Notes under the pieces: generated by a model
What the model was told of the DNA's origin: nothing
Database searches by the model: none
Seen by the model: only the letters and a program-made list of their open reading frames with translations
NCBI RefSeq assembly: GCF_003853705.1
Contig: NZ_QTQI01000014.1
Location: forward strand, 62,001 to 126,000
Direction of reading: 5' to 3'
DNA: 64,000 nucleotides
DNA from: Burkholderia sp. Bp8992
GTDB lineage: Bacteria > Pseudomonadota > Gammaproteobacteria > Burkholderiales > Burkholderiaceae
Part shown: piece after piece, positions 28,080 to 36,413 of the stretch
How positions within the stretch are numbered: the stretch's first letter is position 1
Layout: each line of letters opens with the position of its first letter
Made by a program: the position numbers and the translations under genes

Positions 28080-29012
28080 TCAGCGGCACGCGTTCAGCAG
28101 GTCGTCGAGCGCGGCTTCCTCGTGCGCGAAGCGTTCGGCGAGAAAGTCGAGCAGCACGCGTACGCGCGGCGCCATGTAGCGCTTGCTGTGATAGATCGCG
28201 TGCAGCGGCGCGTCCTGGTGCCGCCAGTCGGGCAGCAGCACGCGCAGCCGGCCCGCGCGGACGTCGTCGGCAATGTCCCACAGCGACTTCAGCGCGATGC
28301 CGTGGCCGCGCAGCGTCCATTCGCGCGTGAGGCCGCCATCGTTGGTCTCGAACGCGGTCGACACCGGCACCGTGTGGATCTGCACCTCGTCGCCGCGCGT
28401 GAAATGCCACGTGTTCATCGGGCCGGACGCGATCGTGATCACGTTGCATGGAAAGCGGGCCAGATCATACGGATCGGCCGGCGTGCCGTGGCGCTCGACG
28501 AACGACGGCGCCGCGCACAGCACACGCCGGTTGGTCGCGAGCCGGCGCGCGATCAGCGCGCCGTCGGGCGGCGCGGCGAAGCGGATCGCGAGGTCGATCT
28601 CGTCCTGCCACAGGTTCGACGACGAATCGGACGCCGTCAGCGAGAACGTGACGCCCGGATGCAGCGTCGTGAATTCGTGGAGCCAGTCGAGCAACTGGTG
28701 GCGGCCGAAATCGGACGTCGACGACAGCCGCACCTTGCCGCTCACGACATTGCGGCCTTCCTGCAGCATCGCATCCGCGTCGTCGAGCGCCTGCAGCGCC
28801 TGGCGGCAGCAGTTCAGGTACAGCTTGCCCTCGTCGGTGAGCCGCAACTGCCGCGTCGAGCGTTCGAACAGCCGCGTCGCGATCTTCGCCTCGAGCTTCG
28901 CGAGGCGCGCGCTCGCGGCGGCCGGCGTGAGGTTCAGCTTGCGCCCGGCGGCCGTCAGGCTGCCCAGCTCCGCGGCTTCGACGAACAGCCGGATATCGCC
29001 CAGTCGGTCCAT
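28080..29012 (-). CDS. LysR-type transcriptional regulator
   Basis: A 310-aa LTTR. A winged helix-turn-helix occupies residues ~1-60 (FVEAAELGSLTAAGRKLNLTPAAASARLAKLE), followed by a linker helix and a two-lobe effector domain. The start at MDRLGDIRLF (29012) is preferred; the frame opens at 29057 but gives a non-family extension. Divergent from the MFS gene at 29160 across a 147-bp region with a symmetric LTTR-type box, so it most likely controls that exporter and itself. The inducer is unknown. Confidence 0.9.
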   Translation of the reverse strand: MDRLGDIRLFVEAAELGSLTAAGRKLNLTPAAASARLAKLEAKIATRLFERSTRQLRLTDEGKLYLNCCRQALQALDDADAMLQEGRNVVSGKVRLSSTSDFGRHQLLDWLHEFTTLHPGVTFSLTASDSSSNLWQDEIDLAIRFAAPPDGALIARRLATNRRVLCAAPSFVERHGTPADPYDLARFPCNVITIASGPMNTWHFTRGDEVQIHTVPVSTAFETNDGGLTREWTLRGHGIALKSLWDIADDVRAGRLRVLLPDWRHQDAPLHAIYHSKRYMAPRVRVLLDFLAERFAHEEAALDDLLNACR

Positions 29013-29028
29013 GCGATTTTCCAGAAAT

Positions 29029-29047
29029 ATTTGAAAATGGTTCAAAT
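29029..29047. promoter_or_regulatory. Putative LysR-type operator (T-N11-A symmetric)
   Basis: A perfect 7-bp inverted repeat, ATTTGAA (29029-29035) and TTCAAAT (29041-29047), with a 5-nt spacer and the LTTR T-N11-A geometry. It sits 17 nt upstream of the LysR start, inside the divergent LysR/MFS region. A related half-site (TCAAATA) occurs near 29061, as expected for a second, weaker LTTR site. Confidence 0.6.
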
Positions 29048-29159
29048 GCCACGCCAATTATCAAATATAGGCGTCTTCGGGACAATGCGCGCACATCCCG
29101 CTTTCTTGTGCGGTGCGGCACCGACCGGGCGCCGCGGCCGCCGCCTTCCGGAGAACGTC

Positions 29160-30335
29160 ATGCCCATTCCGTTACTGGCGCTCGCGATCAGCGCCTTCGC
29201 CATCGGCACCACCGAATTCATCATCATGGGCCTGTTGCCCGAAGTCGCGCACGACCTCGCCGTGTCGCTGCCGTCGGCCGGCCTGCTCGTCACCGGCTAT
29301 GCGCTCGGCGTCGCGGTCGGCGCGCCGCTGCTCGCGGTGCTGACGAGCCGCATGCCGCGCAAGGCCGCGCTGCAGCTGCTGATGGCGATCTTCATCGTCG
29401 GCAACGTGCTGTGCGCGACCGCGTCCGGCTACGCGATGCTGATGGTCGCGCGCGTCGTCACGTCGTTCGCGCACGGTTCATTCTTCGGGATCGGCGCGGT
29501 GGTCGCCGCGTCGCTCGTGCCGGCCGACAAGCGCGCGAGCGCGATCGCGCTGATGTTCACCGGGCTCACGCTGTCGAACGTGCTCGGCGTGCCGTTCGGC
29601 ACGTTCGTCGGCCAGCTGCTCGGCTGGCGCGCGTCGTTCTGGATCGTCGCCGCGCTCGGCGTGCTGGCGCTCGGCGGCGTGGCCGCGCTGGTGCCGAACC
29701 GCCACGACAGCGGGCCGGTGGGCCTCGGCCACGAAGTGCGCGTGCTGAAGGAGCCGCAGGTGTGGCTCGCGTTGCTGATGACGGTGCTCGGCTTCGGCGG
29801 CGTGTTCGTCGTGTTCACGTACATCGCACCGATTCTGGAGACCGTGTCGGGCTACTCGCCGCGTGCGGTCGCGCTGATCCTCGTGCTGTTCGGCGCGGGG
29901 CTGACGATCGGCAACACGCTCGGCGGCAAGCTCGCCGACCGTGCGCTGATGCCGTCGCTGATCGCGATCCTCGTCGCGCTGATGGCCGTGATGGCCGTGT
30001 TCGCGAAGACGAGCCACCTGCCGGTCGCGGCCGCCGTCACCGTTTTCGTGTGGGGGATCGCCGCGTTCGCGACGGTGCCGCCGCTGCAGGCGCGCGTGGT
30101 CGAGAAGGCCGCGAGCGCGCCGCATCTCGCGTCGACGCTGAACATCGGCGCGTTCAACGTCGGCAACGCGGGCGGCGCGTGGCTCGGCGGCCTTGCGCTG
30201 GAACACGGCTTCGCGCTCGACGCGCTGCCCTGGGTCGCCGTCGCGGTGACGTTCGCGGCGCTCGTCGTCACGTGGCTCGCGATGCGGCTCGACGCGCGCG
30301 GCCCGGCACGCGGCGCGGCACCGGCGGCGCAGTGA
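29160..30335 (+). CDS. MFS transporter, DHA1 family (AraJ/YdhP-like)
   Basis: A 391-aa protein with 12 predicted helices. The N-terminal signature ALAISAFAIGTTEFIIMGLLPEV belongs to the AraJ/PbuE-type efflux group, and the motif A-like loop is SRMPRKAALQ. Such proteins pump out sugars, purines or drugs; the substrate cannot be assigned. The ATG at 29160 has CGGAG 6 nt upstream. The neighbour on the opposite strand is the LysR regulator. Confidence 0.88.
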   Translation: MPIPLLALAISAFAIGTTEFIIMGLLPEVAHDLAVSLPSAGLLVTGYALGVAVGAPLLAVLTSRMPRKAALQLLMAIFIVGNVLCATASGYAMLMVARVVTSFAHGSFFGIGAVVAASLVPADKRASAIALMFTGLTLSNVLGVPFGTFVGQLLGWRASFWIVAALGVLALGGVAALVPNRHDSGPVGLGHEVRVLKEPQVWLALLMTVLGFGGVFVVFTYIAPILETVSGYSPRAVALILVLFGAGLTIGNTLGGKLADRALMPSLIAILVALMAVMAVFAKTSHLPVAAAVTVFVWGIAAFATVPPLQARVVEKAASAPHLASTLNIGAFNVGNAGGAWLGGLALEHGFALDALPWVAVAVTFAALVVTWLAMRLDARGPARGAAPAAQ

Positions 30336-30552
30336 GCGTCGCCGCGGCGCGCTGACGGCGACGCCATAGCGGCAGGAAAAGGTTCGCGAGAAACGTATTC
30401 CTCCGCGATGCTGATAACGGTGTGAAGATAACTTCGTTTGCCCTTGCAAGACCGGGTGATAGCGTCTCGATACGCGCCAAGGCTGGCGCAACGCGATTCC
30501 GATCCCGGCTTACCCCCTATGCAGGGCCGCGCGGCGGCCCGGAGGCAATGCT

Positions 30553-31239
30553 ATGTCTTCATCCCTGGCGCTCGTGCGCGACGTGTCTTCCTTCGAGTCC
30601 GGCAATGCGGCCGACCTGCGCGGCGCGTCCGCATCGCTCGACGTCCTCGAGCAGGTCGTCGGCGTGAACCTCGCGCGCTTGCGCGCCGAGCGGCAGCTGT
30701 CGCTCGATGCGCTCGCGCGGCTGTCCGGCGTGTCGCGCGCGATGCTCGCGCAGATCGAATCGGCGCGCAGCGTGCCGTCGATCAAGGTGCTCTGCAAGAT
30801 CGCCGCCGCGCTGAAGGTGTCGGTCGCTGCGTTCCTGCGCCGCCATGCGGTGAACGGCTTCGAGCACCTGGCGGCCGAACGCGCATCGCGCGTCGTCAGC
30901 TCGAACGGCCGTTTCTCGGCGCGCGCGCTGTATCCGGAAGGCGAGCCGGCCGCGGCCGAATTCCACGAACTGCGGATCGCGCCGCTGCATACGGAGCCCG
31001 GCGCGCGCCGTGCGCCCGGCACGACGATCAACCTCGTCGTCAGCGAAGGCACGCTCGAAGTCAGCGTGCACGACCGCCGCCAGTTGCTCGCGACCGGCGA
31101 CGCGATCGTGTTCGATGCCGACCAGCCGTACAGCCTGCGCAACCCCGGCGACAGCGAAGCGCGCGCGTTCCGCGTGACGGTGAGCCCCGAGGTGCCGCCG
31201 CGCTGGCTCGTGCCCGACGCGGCGCACGCGGCTCATTGA
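30553..31239 (+). CDS. XRE-family regulator with C-terminal cupin domain
   Basis: A 228-aa two-domain regulator. A Cro/C1 helix-turn-helix spans about residues 38-95 (LARLRAERQLSLDALARLSGVSRAMLAQIE); a cupin sensor follows at about 120-215 (EGTLEVSVHDRRQLLATGDAIVF, ADQPYSLRNPGD). This arrangement is common in regulators of amino-acid or polyamine metabolism, where the cupin binds the effector. GGAGG lies 8 nt before the ATG. There is no target gene alongside; the next gene is riboswitch-controlled ribB. Confidence 0.88.
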   Translation: MSSSLALVRDVSSFESGNAADLRGASASLDVLEQVVGVNLARLRAERQLSLDALARLSGVSRAMLAQIESARSVPSIKVLCKIAAALKVSVAAFLRRHAVNGFEHLAAERASRVVSSNGRFSARALYPEGEPAAAEFHELRIAPLHTEPGARRAPGTTINLVVSEGTLEVSVHDRRQLLATGDAIVFDADQPYSLRNPGDSEARAFRVTVSPEVPPRWLVPDAAHAAH

Positions 31240-31253
31240 CCGTGCCGGCGCGA

Positions 31254-31311
31254 CCGAACGGCCGCCTTCCCGTTGTCGCGTGGAAGCGCCGTCGGGCGGT
31301 CGGCCGTTCGG
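31254..31311. repeat. 11-bp inverted repeat after the XRE-cupin gene
   Basis: CCGAACGGCCG (31254-31264) is the exact reverse complement of 31301-31311, leaving a 36-nt intervening segment. It begins 15 nt after the XRE-cupin stop and precedes the ribB leader. It could fold as a transcript-end hairpin, but no U-tract follows, so termination is uncertain. Confidence 0.45.
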
Positions 31312-31430
31312 ACGATGCCGTTTGACCGAGTCGTCAGTAAGGTTTCAGGTGTGGTGCGCTGCGCTTCGTGCACAGCTGTTGTATGCTTGGCCCGCCGCTG
31401 ACGGGGTGTTCCCGTCCGGCAATCAGTGCG

Positions 31431-31569
31431 TCTTCAGGGCGGGGTGAAATTCCCCACCGGCGGTAGGTCGGCGTAAGCCGGCGAGCCCGCGAGCGCCCGC
31501 GCATCCGCGCGGGGTCAGCAGATCTGGTCGAATGCCAGAGCCGACGGTCATAGTCCGGATGAGAGAAGA
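31431..31569 (+). ncRNA. FMN riboswitch (RFN element)
   Basis: The full conserved RFN core is visible. It has the 5' strand TCAGGGCGGGGTGAAATTCC, the ACCGGCGGTA stretch, then the variable arm GTCGGCGTAAGCCGGC, the AGCAGATCTGGT block, GCCAGAGCCGACGGTCATAG, and the closing strand CCGGATGAGAGAAGA. It senses flavin mononucleotide and lowers expression of the following ribB when FMN is plentiful. About 120 nt separate it from the ribB start, containing the likely expression platform. Confidence 0.96.
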
Positions 31570-31595
31570 TGTGTAGATAGTCATGTCCGTCAGGG

Positions 31596-31620
31596 CCGCT
31601 TCGCGATGCACGCGAAGCGG
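31596..31620 (+). promoter_or_regulatory. Candidate riboswitch expression-platform hairpin
   Basis: A 10-bp perfect stem, CCGCTTCGCG (31596-31605) and CGCGAAGCGG (31611-31620), with an ATGCA loop, lies 26 nt after the FMN aptamer. The downstream sequence is T-enriched (GTTGCCGTTCTGTCTGTTTG) but lacks a clean U-run, so it could act as an imperfect terminator or simply a spacer structure. Confidence 0.5.
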
Positions 31621-31692
31621 GTTGCCGTTCTGTCTGTTTGCAATGCCCTGAAACGTTTTTCGCCCAAATCGAATTTGCGAGGAGCGTTTCAC

Positions 31693-32403
31693 ATGTCCTT
31701 GATGTCCGTTTCGTCGGTGCCCGCCGACGCCTTTGCCGATCTCCCGCTGCTGGATTCCGAACCGGTGCCGCCGCGCATCGCCGCTGCGCTCGACGCCATG
31801 CGCGCAGGCCGTGCGGTCGTGCTGCAGGATGACCACGACCGCGAGAACGAAGCCGACCTGATCGTCGCCGCCGAGCGCATCACGCCCGAGACGATGGCGC
31901 TGCTGATCCGCGAGTGCAGCGGCATCGTATGCCTGTGCCTGACCGACGACACCGTGCGCGCGCTCGAACTGCCGCCGATGGTACAGACCAACGAAAGCCG
32001 CAACGGCACCGCGTTCACGGTGTCGATCGAAGCGCGCGAAGGCGTGCATACCGGTGTGTCGGCGGCCGATCGCGTGACGACGATCCGGGCAGCGATCGCG
32101 GAAGGTGCGAAGCCGCACGACATCGTGCGCCCCGGCCACGTGTTTCCGCTGCGTGCGCAACCGGGCGGCGTGCTCGCGCGCCGCGGTCACACCGAAGGGA
32201 CGGTCGACCTGTCGATCCTCGCGGGCCTGAAGCCGGCCGGCGTGCTGTGCGAGCTGATGAATCCGGACGGCACGATGACGCGCGGCGACGACGTCGAGCG
32301 TTTCGCGCAACGCCACGGGCTGCCGATGCTGACGATCGCGGAGCTCGTCGAATTCCGCGAGGCGCTGGCGGCCGCGCGCGAACGCTGCTGCGAACCGGCC
32401 TGA
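31693..32403 (+). CDS. ribB: 3,4-dihydroxy-2-butanone-4-phosphate synthase RibB
   Basis: A 236-aa enzyme converting ribulose-5-phosphate to the four-carbon riboflavin precursor plus formate. Active-site signatures are the acidic loop [11 protein letters not shown] (46-56), the substrate loop [11 protein letters not shown], and [11 protein letters not shown]. There is no GTP cyclohydrolase II domain, so it is the stand-alone form. The ATG at 31693 has GGAG 8 nt upstream; the frame extends back to 31606 into the leader, which is not conserved. Its control by the upstream FMN riboswitch fits its role. Confidence 0.95.
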   Translation: MSLMSVSSVPADAFADLPLLDSEPVPPRIAAALDAMRAGRAVVLQDDHDRENEADLIVAAERITPETMALLIRECSGIVCLCLTDDTVRALELPPMVQTNESRNGTAFTVSIEAREGVHTGVSAADRVTTIRAAIAEGAKPHDIVRPGHVFPLRAQPGGVLARRGHTEGTVDLSILAGLKPAGVLCELMNPDGTMTRGDDVERFAQRHGLPMLTIAELVEFREALAAARERCCEPA

Positions 32404-32415
32404 GCGACGGGAAGG

Positions 32416-32463
32416 CGGGTGCGTTCGTGCACCCGTCGCGGGCCGGATCGACCCGATCCGGCC
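32416..32463. terminator. Tandem hairpins between ribB and the convergent HAD gene
   Basis: Two stems lie back to back. The first is 7 bp (CGGGTGC 32416-32422 with 32429-32435); the second is 10 bp (GGCCGGATCG 32441-32450 with 32454-32463, loop ACC). They occupy the whole 70-bp space between convergent stops. No strong U-tract, so termination strength is uncertain. Confidence 0.55.
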
Positions 32464-32473
32464 GGCATGAACA

Positions 32474-33160
32474 TCAGGACTGCACGTCGCCGAATTCGCC
32501 GCGCATGCCGGCTTCGACGAGCGCCGGCAGTTCGTCCATCTTGCGCATGATCCGCGTGATGCCCATCGCGCGCAGCGCGTCCGCGTAGTTGTCGGGGATG
32601 TGGCTCGCGCCGACGAACGCGATCGTCTTCATCCCGGCCGCCCGTGCGGCATTCAACCCCGATACGCTGTCCTCGACGACGATGCAGCGCTCCGGCACGA
32701 CACCGAGCGTCTGCGCCGCGTGCAGGTAGACGTCGGGGTAGGGTTTCGGCCGCGCCACCTGCTCGGAACTGAACACGCGCTCGCCGAAAATCTCCGTGAG
32801 CGACGCGCGCTTCAGCGAATTGCGCACGCGCATGAGCCGGCTGTTCGACACCACGGCCGCCGGCAGCGTGACCTTCAGCAGCGCGTCGCGCACGCCGGAG
32901 ATCGGCGCGAGCGATTGCGCGAGCGCGACCTCGATGTTGTGCTCGATGGTCTCGATGAAGTTCGCGGGCATCTCGATCCCGAAGCGGGATTCGATGCCGG
33001 TGAGGAAGCGCGACGTCTGCTGGCCGAATGCCGACTTCGCGGCGGCTTCGAAATCGAGGTTCGGGAACGTGGCGGACAGCGTTTCAAGCAGCACGCGGTC
33101 GGCAATGACTTCGCTGTCGACGAGCACGCCGTCGCAGTCGCAGATGAGGTGATCGAGCAT
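32474..33160 (-). CDS. HAD-superfamily phosphatase (subfamily IA)
   Basis: A 228-aa hydrolase. Motif I DCDGVLVDSE holds the nucleophile Asp8 and acid/base Asp10. A helical cap (about 18-85), motif II VVSNS, and KPYPDVYLHAAQTLG with VVEDSVSGLNAARAAGM (motifs III and IV) follow. It resembles YieH-type sugar-phosphate or beta-phosphoglucomutase-like phosphatases; the substrate is unknown. It stands alone, convergent with ribB; the adjacent catabolic genes run in the same direction, but 188 bp separate them. Confidence 0.85.
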   Translation of the reverse strand: MLDHLICDCDGVLVDSEVIADRVLLETLSATFPNLDFEAAAKSAFGQQTSRFLTGIESRFGIEMPANFIETIEHNIEVALAQSLAPISGVRDALLKVTLPAAVVSNSRLMRVRNSLKRASLTEIFGERVFSSEQVARPKPYPDVYLHAAQTLGVVPERCIVVEDSVSGLNAARAAGMKTIAFVGASHIPDNYADALRAMGITRIMRKMDELPALVEAGMRGEFGDVQS

Positions 33161-33348
33161 GGTGATGAAAATGCGGTAGACCGGCGACGCCGATCAATTC
33201 GCCATCATACGTGCTTTCGCGCGCGCGCCGCGTGGCGTTTCGGCAAATTTGCCCGATACGGGCGTGCGGGTGCCACATGTCGTGCCGCCGAGGCACCGAT
33301 CGCCCGATGGCGGCCGCCCGGGTGACCGGGCCGCCGCCGTTTGTCGCG

Positions 33349-34335
33349 TCACAGCGCGATCACGCGCCCCGTTTTCCACGACGTCATCGCGGCTTCGGCC
33401 AGCTCGAGCGCGGCGAGCCCGTCGTCGATCGTCGTCCTGACCGGCGTGCCGTCGCGCAGCGCGTCGACGAAGTGCGCGATCTCGGCCGCGTATGCATGCC
33501 GGTAGCGCTCGAGGAAGAACGGCTCCGGCACGTCGGTCGCGATGCCGCCGGCGAGCCATGCGCTCACCTCGGTAGGCCGCACGTTGCCGGCCTGCAGCAT
33601 CCCGTGGCTGCCGAGCAGCTCGAAGCGCTGGTCGTAGCCGTAGGCCGCGCGTCGCGACGTGTTGATCTGGCACAGCATCCCGCGCTGCGTGCGGATCGTC
33701 ACGGCGGTCGAATCGATGTCGCCCGCTTCGTGCACGGCCGGGTCGGTCAGGCAACTGCCGGTCGCGTGCAGCGTCTGCGCCTCGTCGCCGAGGATCCAGC
33801 GGAACACGTCGAAGTCGTGGATCAGCATGTCCTTGAAGATGCCGCCCGAGCTGCGGAGATAGTCGGCCGGCGGCGCGCCCGGGTCGCGGCTCGTGACGAC
33901 CAGCATTTCCGGCGCACCGATTTCGCCGCGCTCGACGCGTGCCTTCAGCGCCGCGAACGTCGGGTCGAAGCGGCGCTGGAAGCCGATCATGCAGGTCACG
34001 CCGGTGCGCCGCACGACGTCCGCGCATGCGCGCGCGCGTTCGACGGTCAGGTCGACCGGCTTCTCGCAGAACACGGCCTTGCCCGCGTTCGCGGCCGCGA
34101 CGATCAGGTCCGCGTGCGTGTCGGTGCTCGACGCGATCACGACGGCCTGCACCGACGCGTCGCCGAGTGCGCGCTCGAGGTCGGCGACCTGCGCGCCGTG
34201 CGCGTGCGCGAGCGCCTCGGCCGACGGCGCATGCCGGTCGATCACGTACCTGAGCTTCGCGCCCGGATGGCGCGCGAGATTCGCCGCGTGGATCTTGCCG
34301 ATCCTGCCCGCGCCGAACAAGGCGAATTCGATCAT
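33349..34335 (-). CDS. Gfo/Idh/MocA oxidoreductase, inositol 2-dehydrogenase-like
   Basis: A 328-aa NAD-dependent sugar dehydrogenase. The N-terminal Rossmann motif is FGAGRIGKIHAANLA (7-21), followed by CEKPVDL (the catalytic Lys of the family's EKP motif) and GGIFKDMLIHDFDVFRW, which carries the active-site Asp/His pair. It matches IolG/Idh and rhizopine MocA, oxidising a cyclitol hydroxyl to a ketone. A strong CAGGAG site precedes the ATG at 34335. It is last in the minus-strand unit after two TIM-barrel genes, which supports cyclitol breakdown. The exact substrate is inferred. Confidence 0.82.
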   Translation of the reverse strand: MIEFALFGAGRIGKIHAANLARHPGAKLRYVIDRHAPSAEALAHAHGAQVADLERALGDASVQAVVIASSTDTHADLIVAAANAGKAVFCEKPVDLTVERARACADVVRRTGVTCMIGFQRRFDPTFAALKARVERGEIGAPEMLVVTSRDPGAPPADYLRSSGGIFKDMLIHDFDVFRWILGDEAQTLHATGSCLTDPAVHEAGDIDSTAVTIRTQRGMLCQINTSRRAAYGYDQRFELLGSHGMLQAGNVRPTEVSAWLAGGIATDVPEPFFLERYRHAYAAEIAHFVDALRDGTPVRTTIDDGLAALELAEAAMTSWKTGRVIAL

Positions 34336-34402
34336 TCCGTTCTCCTGTTGATTGGGTTTTGTCGGCACGCCGCGTGTGCCGGCAGCGTGTCCTGGTGATG
34401 TA

Positions 34403-35230
34403 TCAGTGATCCGCCAGTTCACCGCGCACGTAGTCGATGCTCGCCCGCAGCCGGTCTTCGATGTCGCTGGCCTCGGCGATCTCGCTCGCGAACGGTTCGA
34501 ACGAAAACGCGCCGCGGTAGCCGCGTGCAAGCAGTTCGCGCAGTTGCCGGAGGTTGCCGAGGCGGTCGGCGCGGCCGACCAGCACGCGGTGGCCGTCGCG
34601 CATCCGGTCGACCGGCAGGTCGTGTTCCTCGACGCCCGAGATGTGCACGAGGCCCGTCAGGTTCGGGAAGAAGATGTCCTCGCCGGACAGGTGGTGGTGG
34701 AACGTGTCGTGCACGAGCCGGAAGACCTGTTCGCCCGCTGCGTCGTAGATGCCTTTCACCGCATCCGACTTGCGGCGCAGCGCGCATTCCTCGAAGCCGA
34801 GCGGCTCGATGAAGCCGAGCAGGTTGCGTGCTTCGAGGATCGGCTTCAGCGCCTTCAATGCCTTTACGAGATCCGTGTGGCGCGCGTCCGCGTTGCGTGT
34901 GTCGCCGCGGCTGTTGGTCGGGCACAGCACCAGCGCACGCGCGCCGCACTGCGCCGCGTAGTCGGCCAGCGCGGTCGCCTCGTCCGCGCGCTCGGCGTTC
35001 CATTGCTCGAAGCGCTGCAGCGCGTTGATCGTCAGGATCGTCACGTCACCGGCTTCGGCCGTCGCGCGTACGGCGGTGGCCGGCGTACCGTCGGCGATCT
35101 CGACGCCGTCGAGATCGTTGCGGATCTCGATCGTGTCGACGCCGAGGCGCCGGCACATCGCGACGTAGCGGTCGAGCGGCAAGCGCGGCGCGCTGATCCG
35201 GTTCAGCGAAAAGTGGAAGGCTTGCGTCAT
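34403..35230 (-). CDS. Sugar-isomerase-like TIM barrel protein (IolI/MocC type)
   Basis: A 275-aa AP-endonuclease-2/xylose-isomerase-like barrel. Metal-site strands are visible: LLGFIEPLGFEE, LVHDTFHHHLSG, GLVHISGVEEHDLP and GAFSFEPFASEI, which together supply the Glu-Asp-His-Glu set seen in IolI. IolI interconverts 2-keto-inositol isomers; rhizobial MocC is a relative. It starts at 35230, 37 nt after the preceding gene, and is followed by the dehydrogenase at 67 nt, so the three look co-transcribed. Confidence 0.75.
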   Translation of the reverse strand: MTQAFHFSLNRISAPRLPLDRYVAMCRRLGVDTIEIRNDLDGVEIADGTPATAVRATAEAGDVTILTINALQRFEQWNAERADEATALADYAAQCGARALVLCPTNSRGDTRNADARHTDLVKALKALKPILEARNLLGFIEPLGFEECALRRKSDAVKGIYDAAGEQVFRLVHDTFHHHLSGEDIFFPNLTGLVHISGVEEHDLPVDRMRDGHRVLVGRADRLGNLRQLRELLARGYRGAFSFEPFASEIAEASDIEDRLRASIDYVRGELADH

Positions 35231-35267
35231 CGTTCTGTCCTTGGGGCTCGAGTGGGGTGGGTTCGAA

Positions 35268-36269
35268 TCAGGTGCCGGTGCGCGCGGCGAGTGCCTGCCA
35301 TGTGTCGCGCAGCCAGTGCGCACACGCGACGTTGTTGTCGAAGATCGAATAGCGGGCGCCACCGCCGTAGTCGGGAAACGGGATGAACTCGCAACTGATC
35401 TGTTCGAGCGGCGTCGGCTGCGTGTGAACCTGCGCATGCAGCAACTGGCGCAGTGCGGCTTTCCACGTGTCGAGCGATGCCGCGTGCCATTCGCCGTGAT
35501 AGGCGCCCGGCGCAGGCGCGACGAACGGGTACTGGATGCCGCGCCCGGGCCGGCCGTCCGCGCGGCGCATCCAGCGATTGTCGGGATTGTTCGGCGCGAC
35601 GCTGCGCGCATGCGCATGCCGGACCCAGCCGCGCGCGATCCAGTCGGTGTAGAAGGCAGCGGGCGAAGCCGGGTCGAGCAGCGCGCGTCCGCCGTCGGCT
35701 GGTTCGCGCAGGCCCGATGCGTCGAGTTCGGTGCGATTGCTGATCTTGAACAGCAGGTGCGAATGATCGAGCGTGATCCGGAACGGTGCGCCGGCCTGCT
35801 CGACGTGCTGCGCGACGCGCGCCACGCGCGCGAAATCCTCGCTCCACATGTCGACGTGCACTTCGAGGCTCGGCAGGCATCCGACCGGCTCGCCGCGTTC
35901 ATAGGTACGCAGGTAGAAATCGGCGACTTCGCGGTCCGACAGCGGGTGGCCGTCCGCGTGATGCGCGAACAACTGGCAGTTGAGCACCGTGCTGCCGAAG
36001 CGCGCGCCCGCGTCGACGATCTCGGCGACGTGCGCTTCGTCGCGACCCGCGCACCAGATGCCGCCGATCACGCGAATCGGCAGCGCGTGGCGTTCGACCA
36101 GCGCGAAGTACGGCGACAGGTCTTCGCCGCGCACCGGGTTCTGTTCGACGTAGTCGAACACGCCGGCGCCGGCGATCATCCGAAAGCGTTCGGCGGGCGT
36201 GGGCGGCGGCAGGCCTTCGTGTTCGAGCACGCCGTCGAGGTTCACGCCGATGAGGATCGGTTCAGCCAT
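35268..36269 (-). CDS. Second TIM-barrel isomerase-like protein, function unassigned
   Basis: A 333-aa protein of xylose-isomerase-like barrel type. Putative metal-binding strands: CLPSLEVHVDMWSEDF, FRITLDHSHLLFKIS, and EWHAASLDTWK. It is longer than IolE/IolI proteins and has no close match that I can name; MocC-like or inosose-dehydratase-like roles are possible. A CAGGAG ribosome site 5 nt before the ATG at 36269 sets the start. First gene of the catabolic unit, just downstream of an inverted repeat sharing TGGCGAAA with the LacI control region. Confidence 0.65.
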   Translation of the reverse strand: MAEPILIGVNLDGVLEHEGLPPPTPAERFRMIAGAGVFDYVEQNPVRGEDLSPYFALVERHALPIRVIGGIWCAGRDEAHVAEIVDAGARFGSTVLNCQLFAHHADGHPLSDREVADFYLRTYERGEPVGCLPSLEVHVDMWSEDFARVARVAQHVEQAGAPFRITLDHSHLLFKISNRTELDASGLREPADGGRALLDPASPAAFYTDWIARGWVRHAHARSVAPNNPDNRWMRRADGRPGRGIQYPFVAPAPGAYHGEWHAASLDTWKAALRQLLHAQVHTQPTPLEQISCEFIPFPDYGGGARYSIFDNNVACAHWLRDTWQALAARTGT

Positions 36270-36344
36270 CGTCTCCTGTCCATGGATGTCCTGCGGATGG
36301 CTGTCCAATGTACGGATGAGCGGCACAGGCTGCATGCCCGGCGT

Positions 36345-36384
36345 TGGCGAAAAATCGCCCATGCGGCGGTCGATTTTTTCGCCA
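36345..36384. promoter_or_regulatory. Inverted TGGCGAAA element upstream of the catabolic unit
   Basis: TGGCGAAAAATCG (36345-36357) faces CGATTTTTTCGCCA (36371-36384), a near-perfect inverted repeat with a 13-nt centre. It lies between the lacI-type gene stop (36414) and the start of the TIM-barrel gene (36269). The same TGGCGAAA half-site occurs in the regulator/oxygenase intergenic region at 37540. It may be an operator, a hairpin ending the regulator transcript, or both. Confidence 0.5.
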
Positions 36385-36413
36385 GGCGCACGCCGCGCGT
36401 TACACGGCGGGAT

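Noticed and set aside
36371-36384. T-run at 36374-36379 as an intrinsic terminator for a plus-strand gene
   Set aside because: No plus-strand gene ends nearby; the T-run is one arm of an inverted repeat, better read as a regulatory or minus-strand element.
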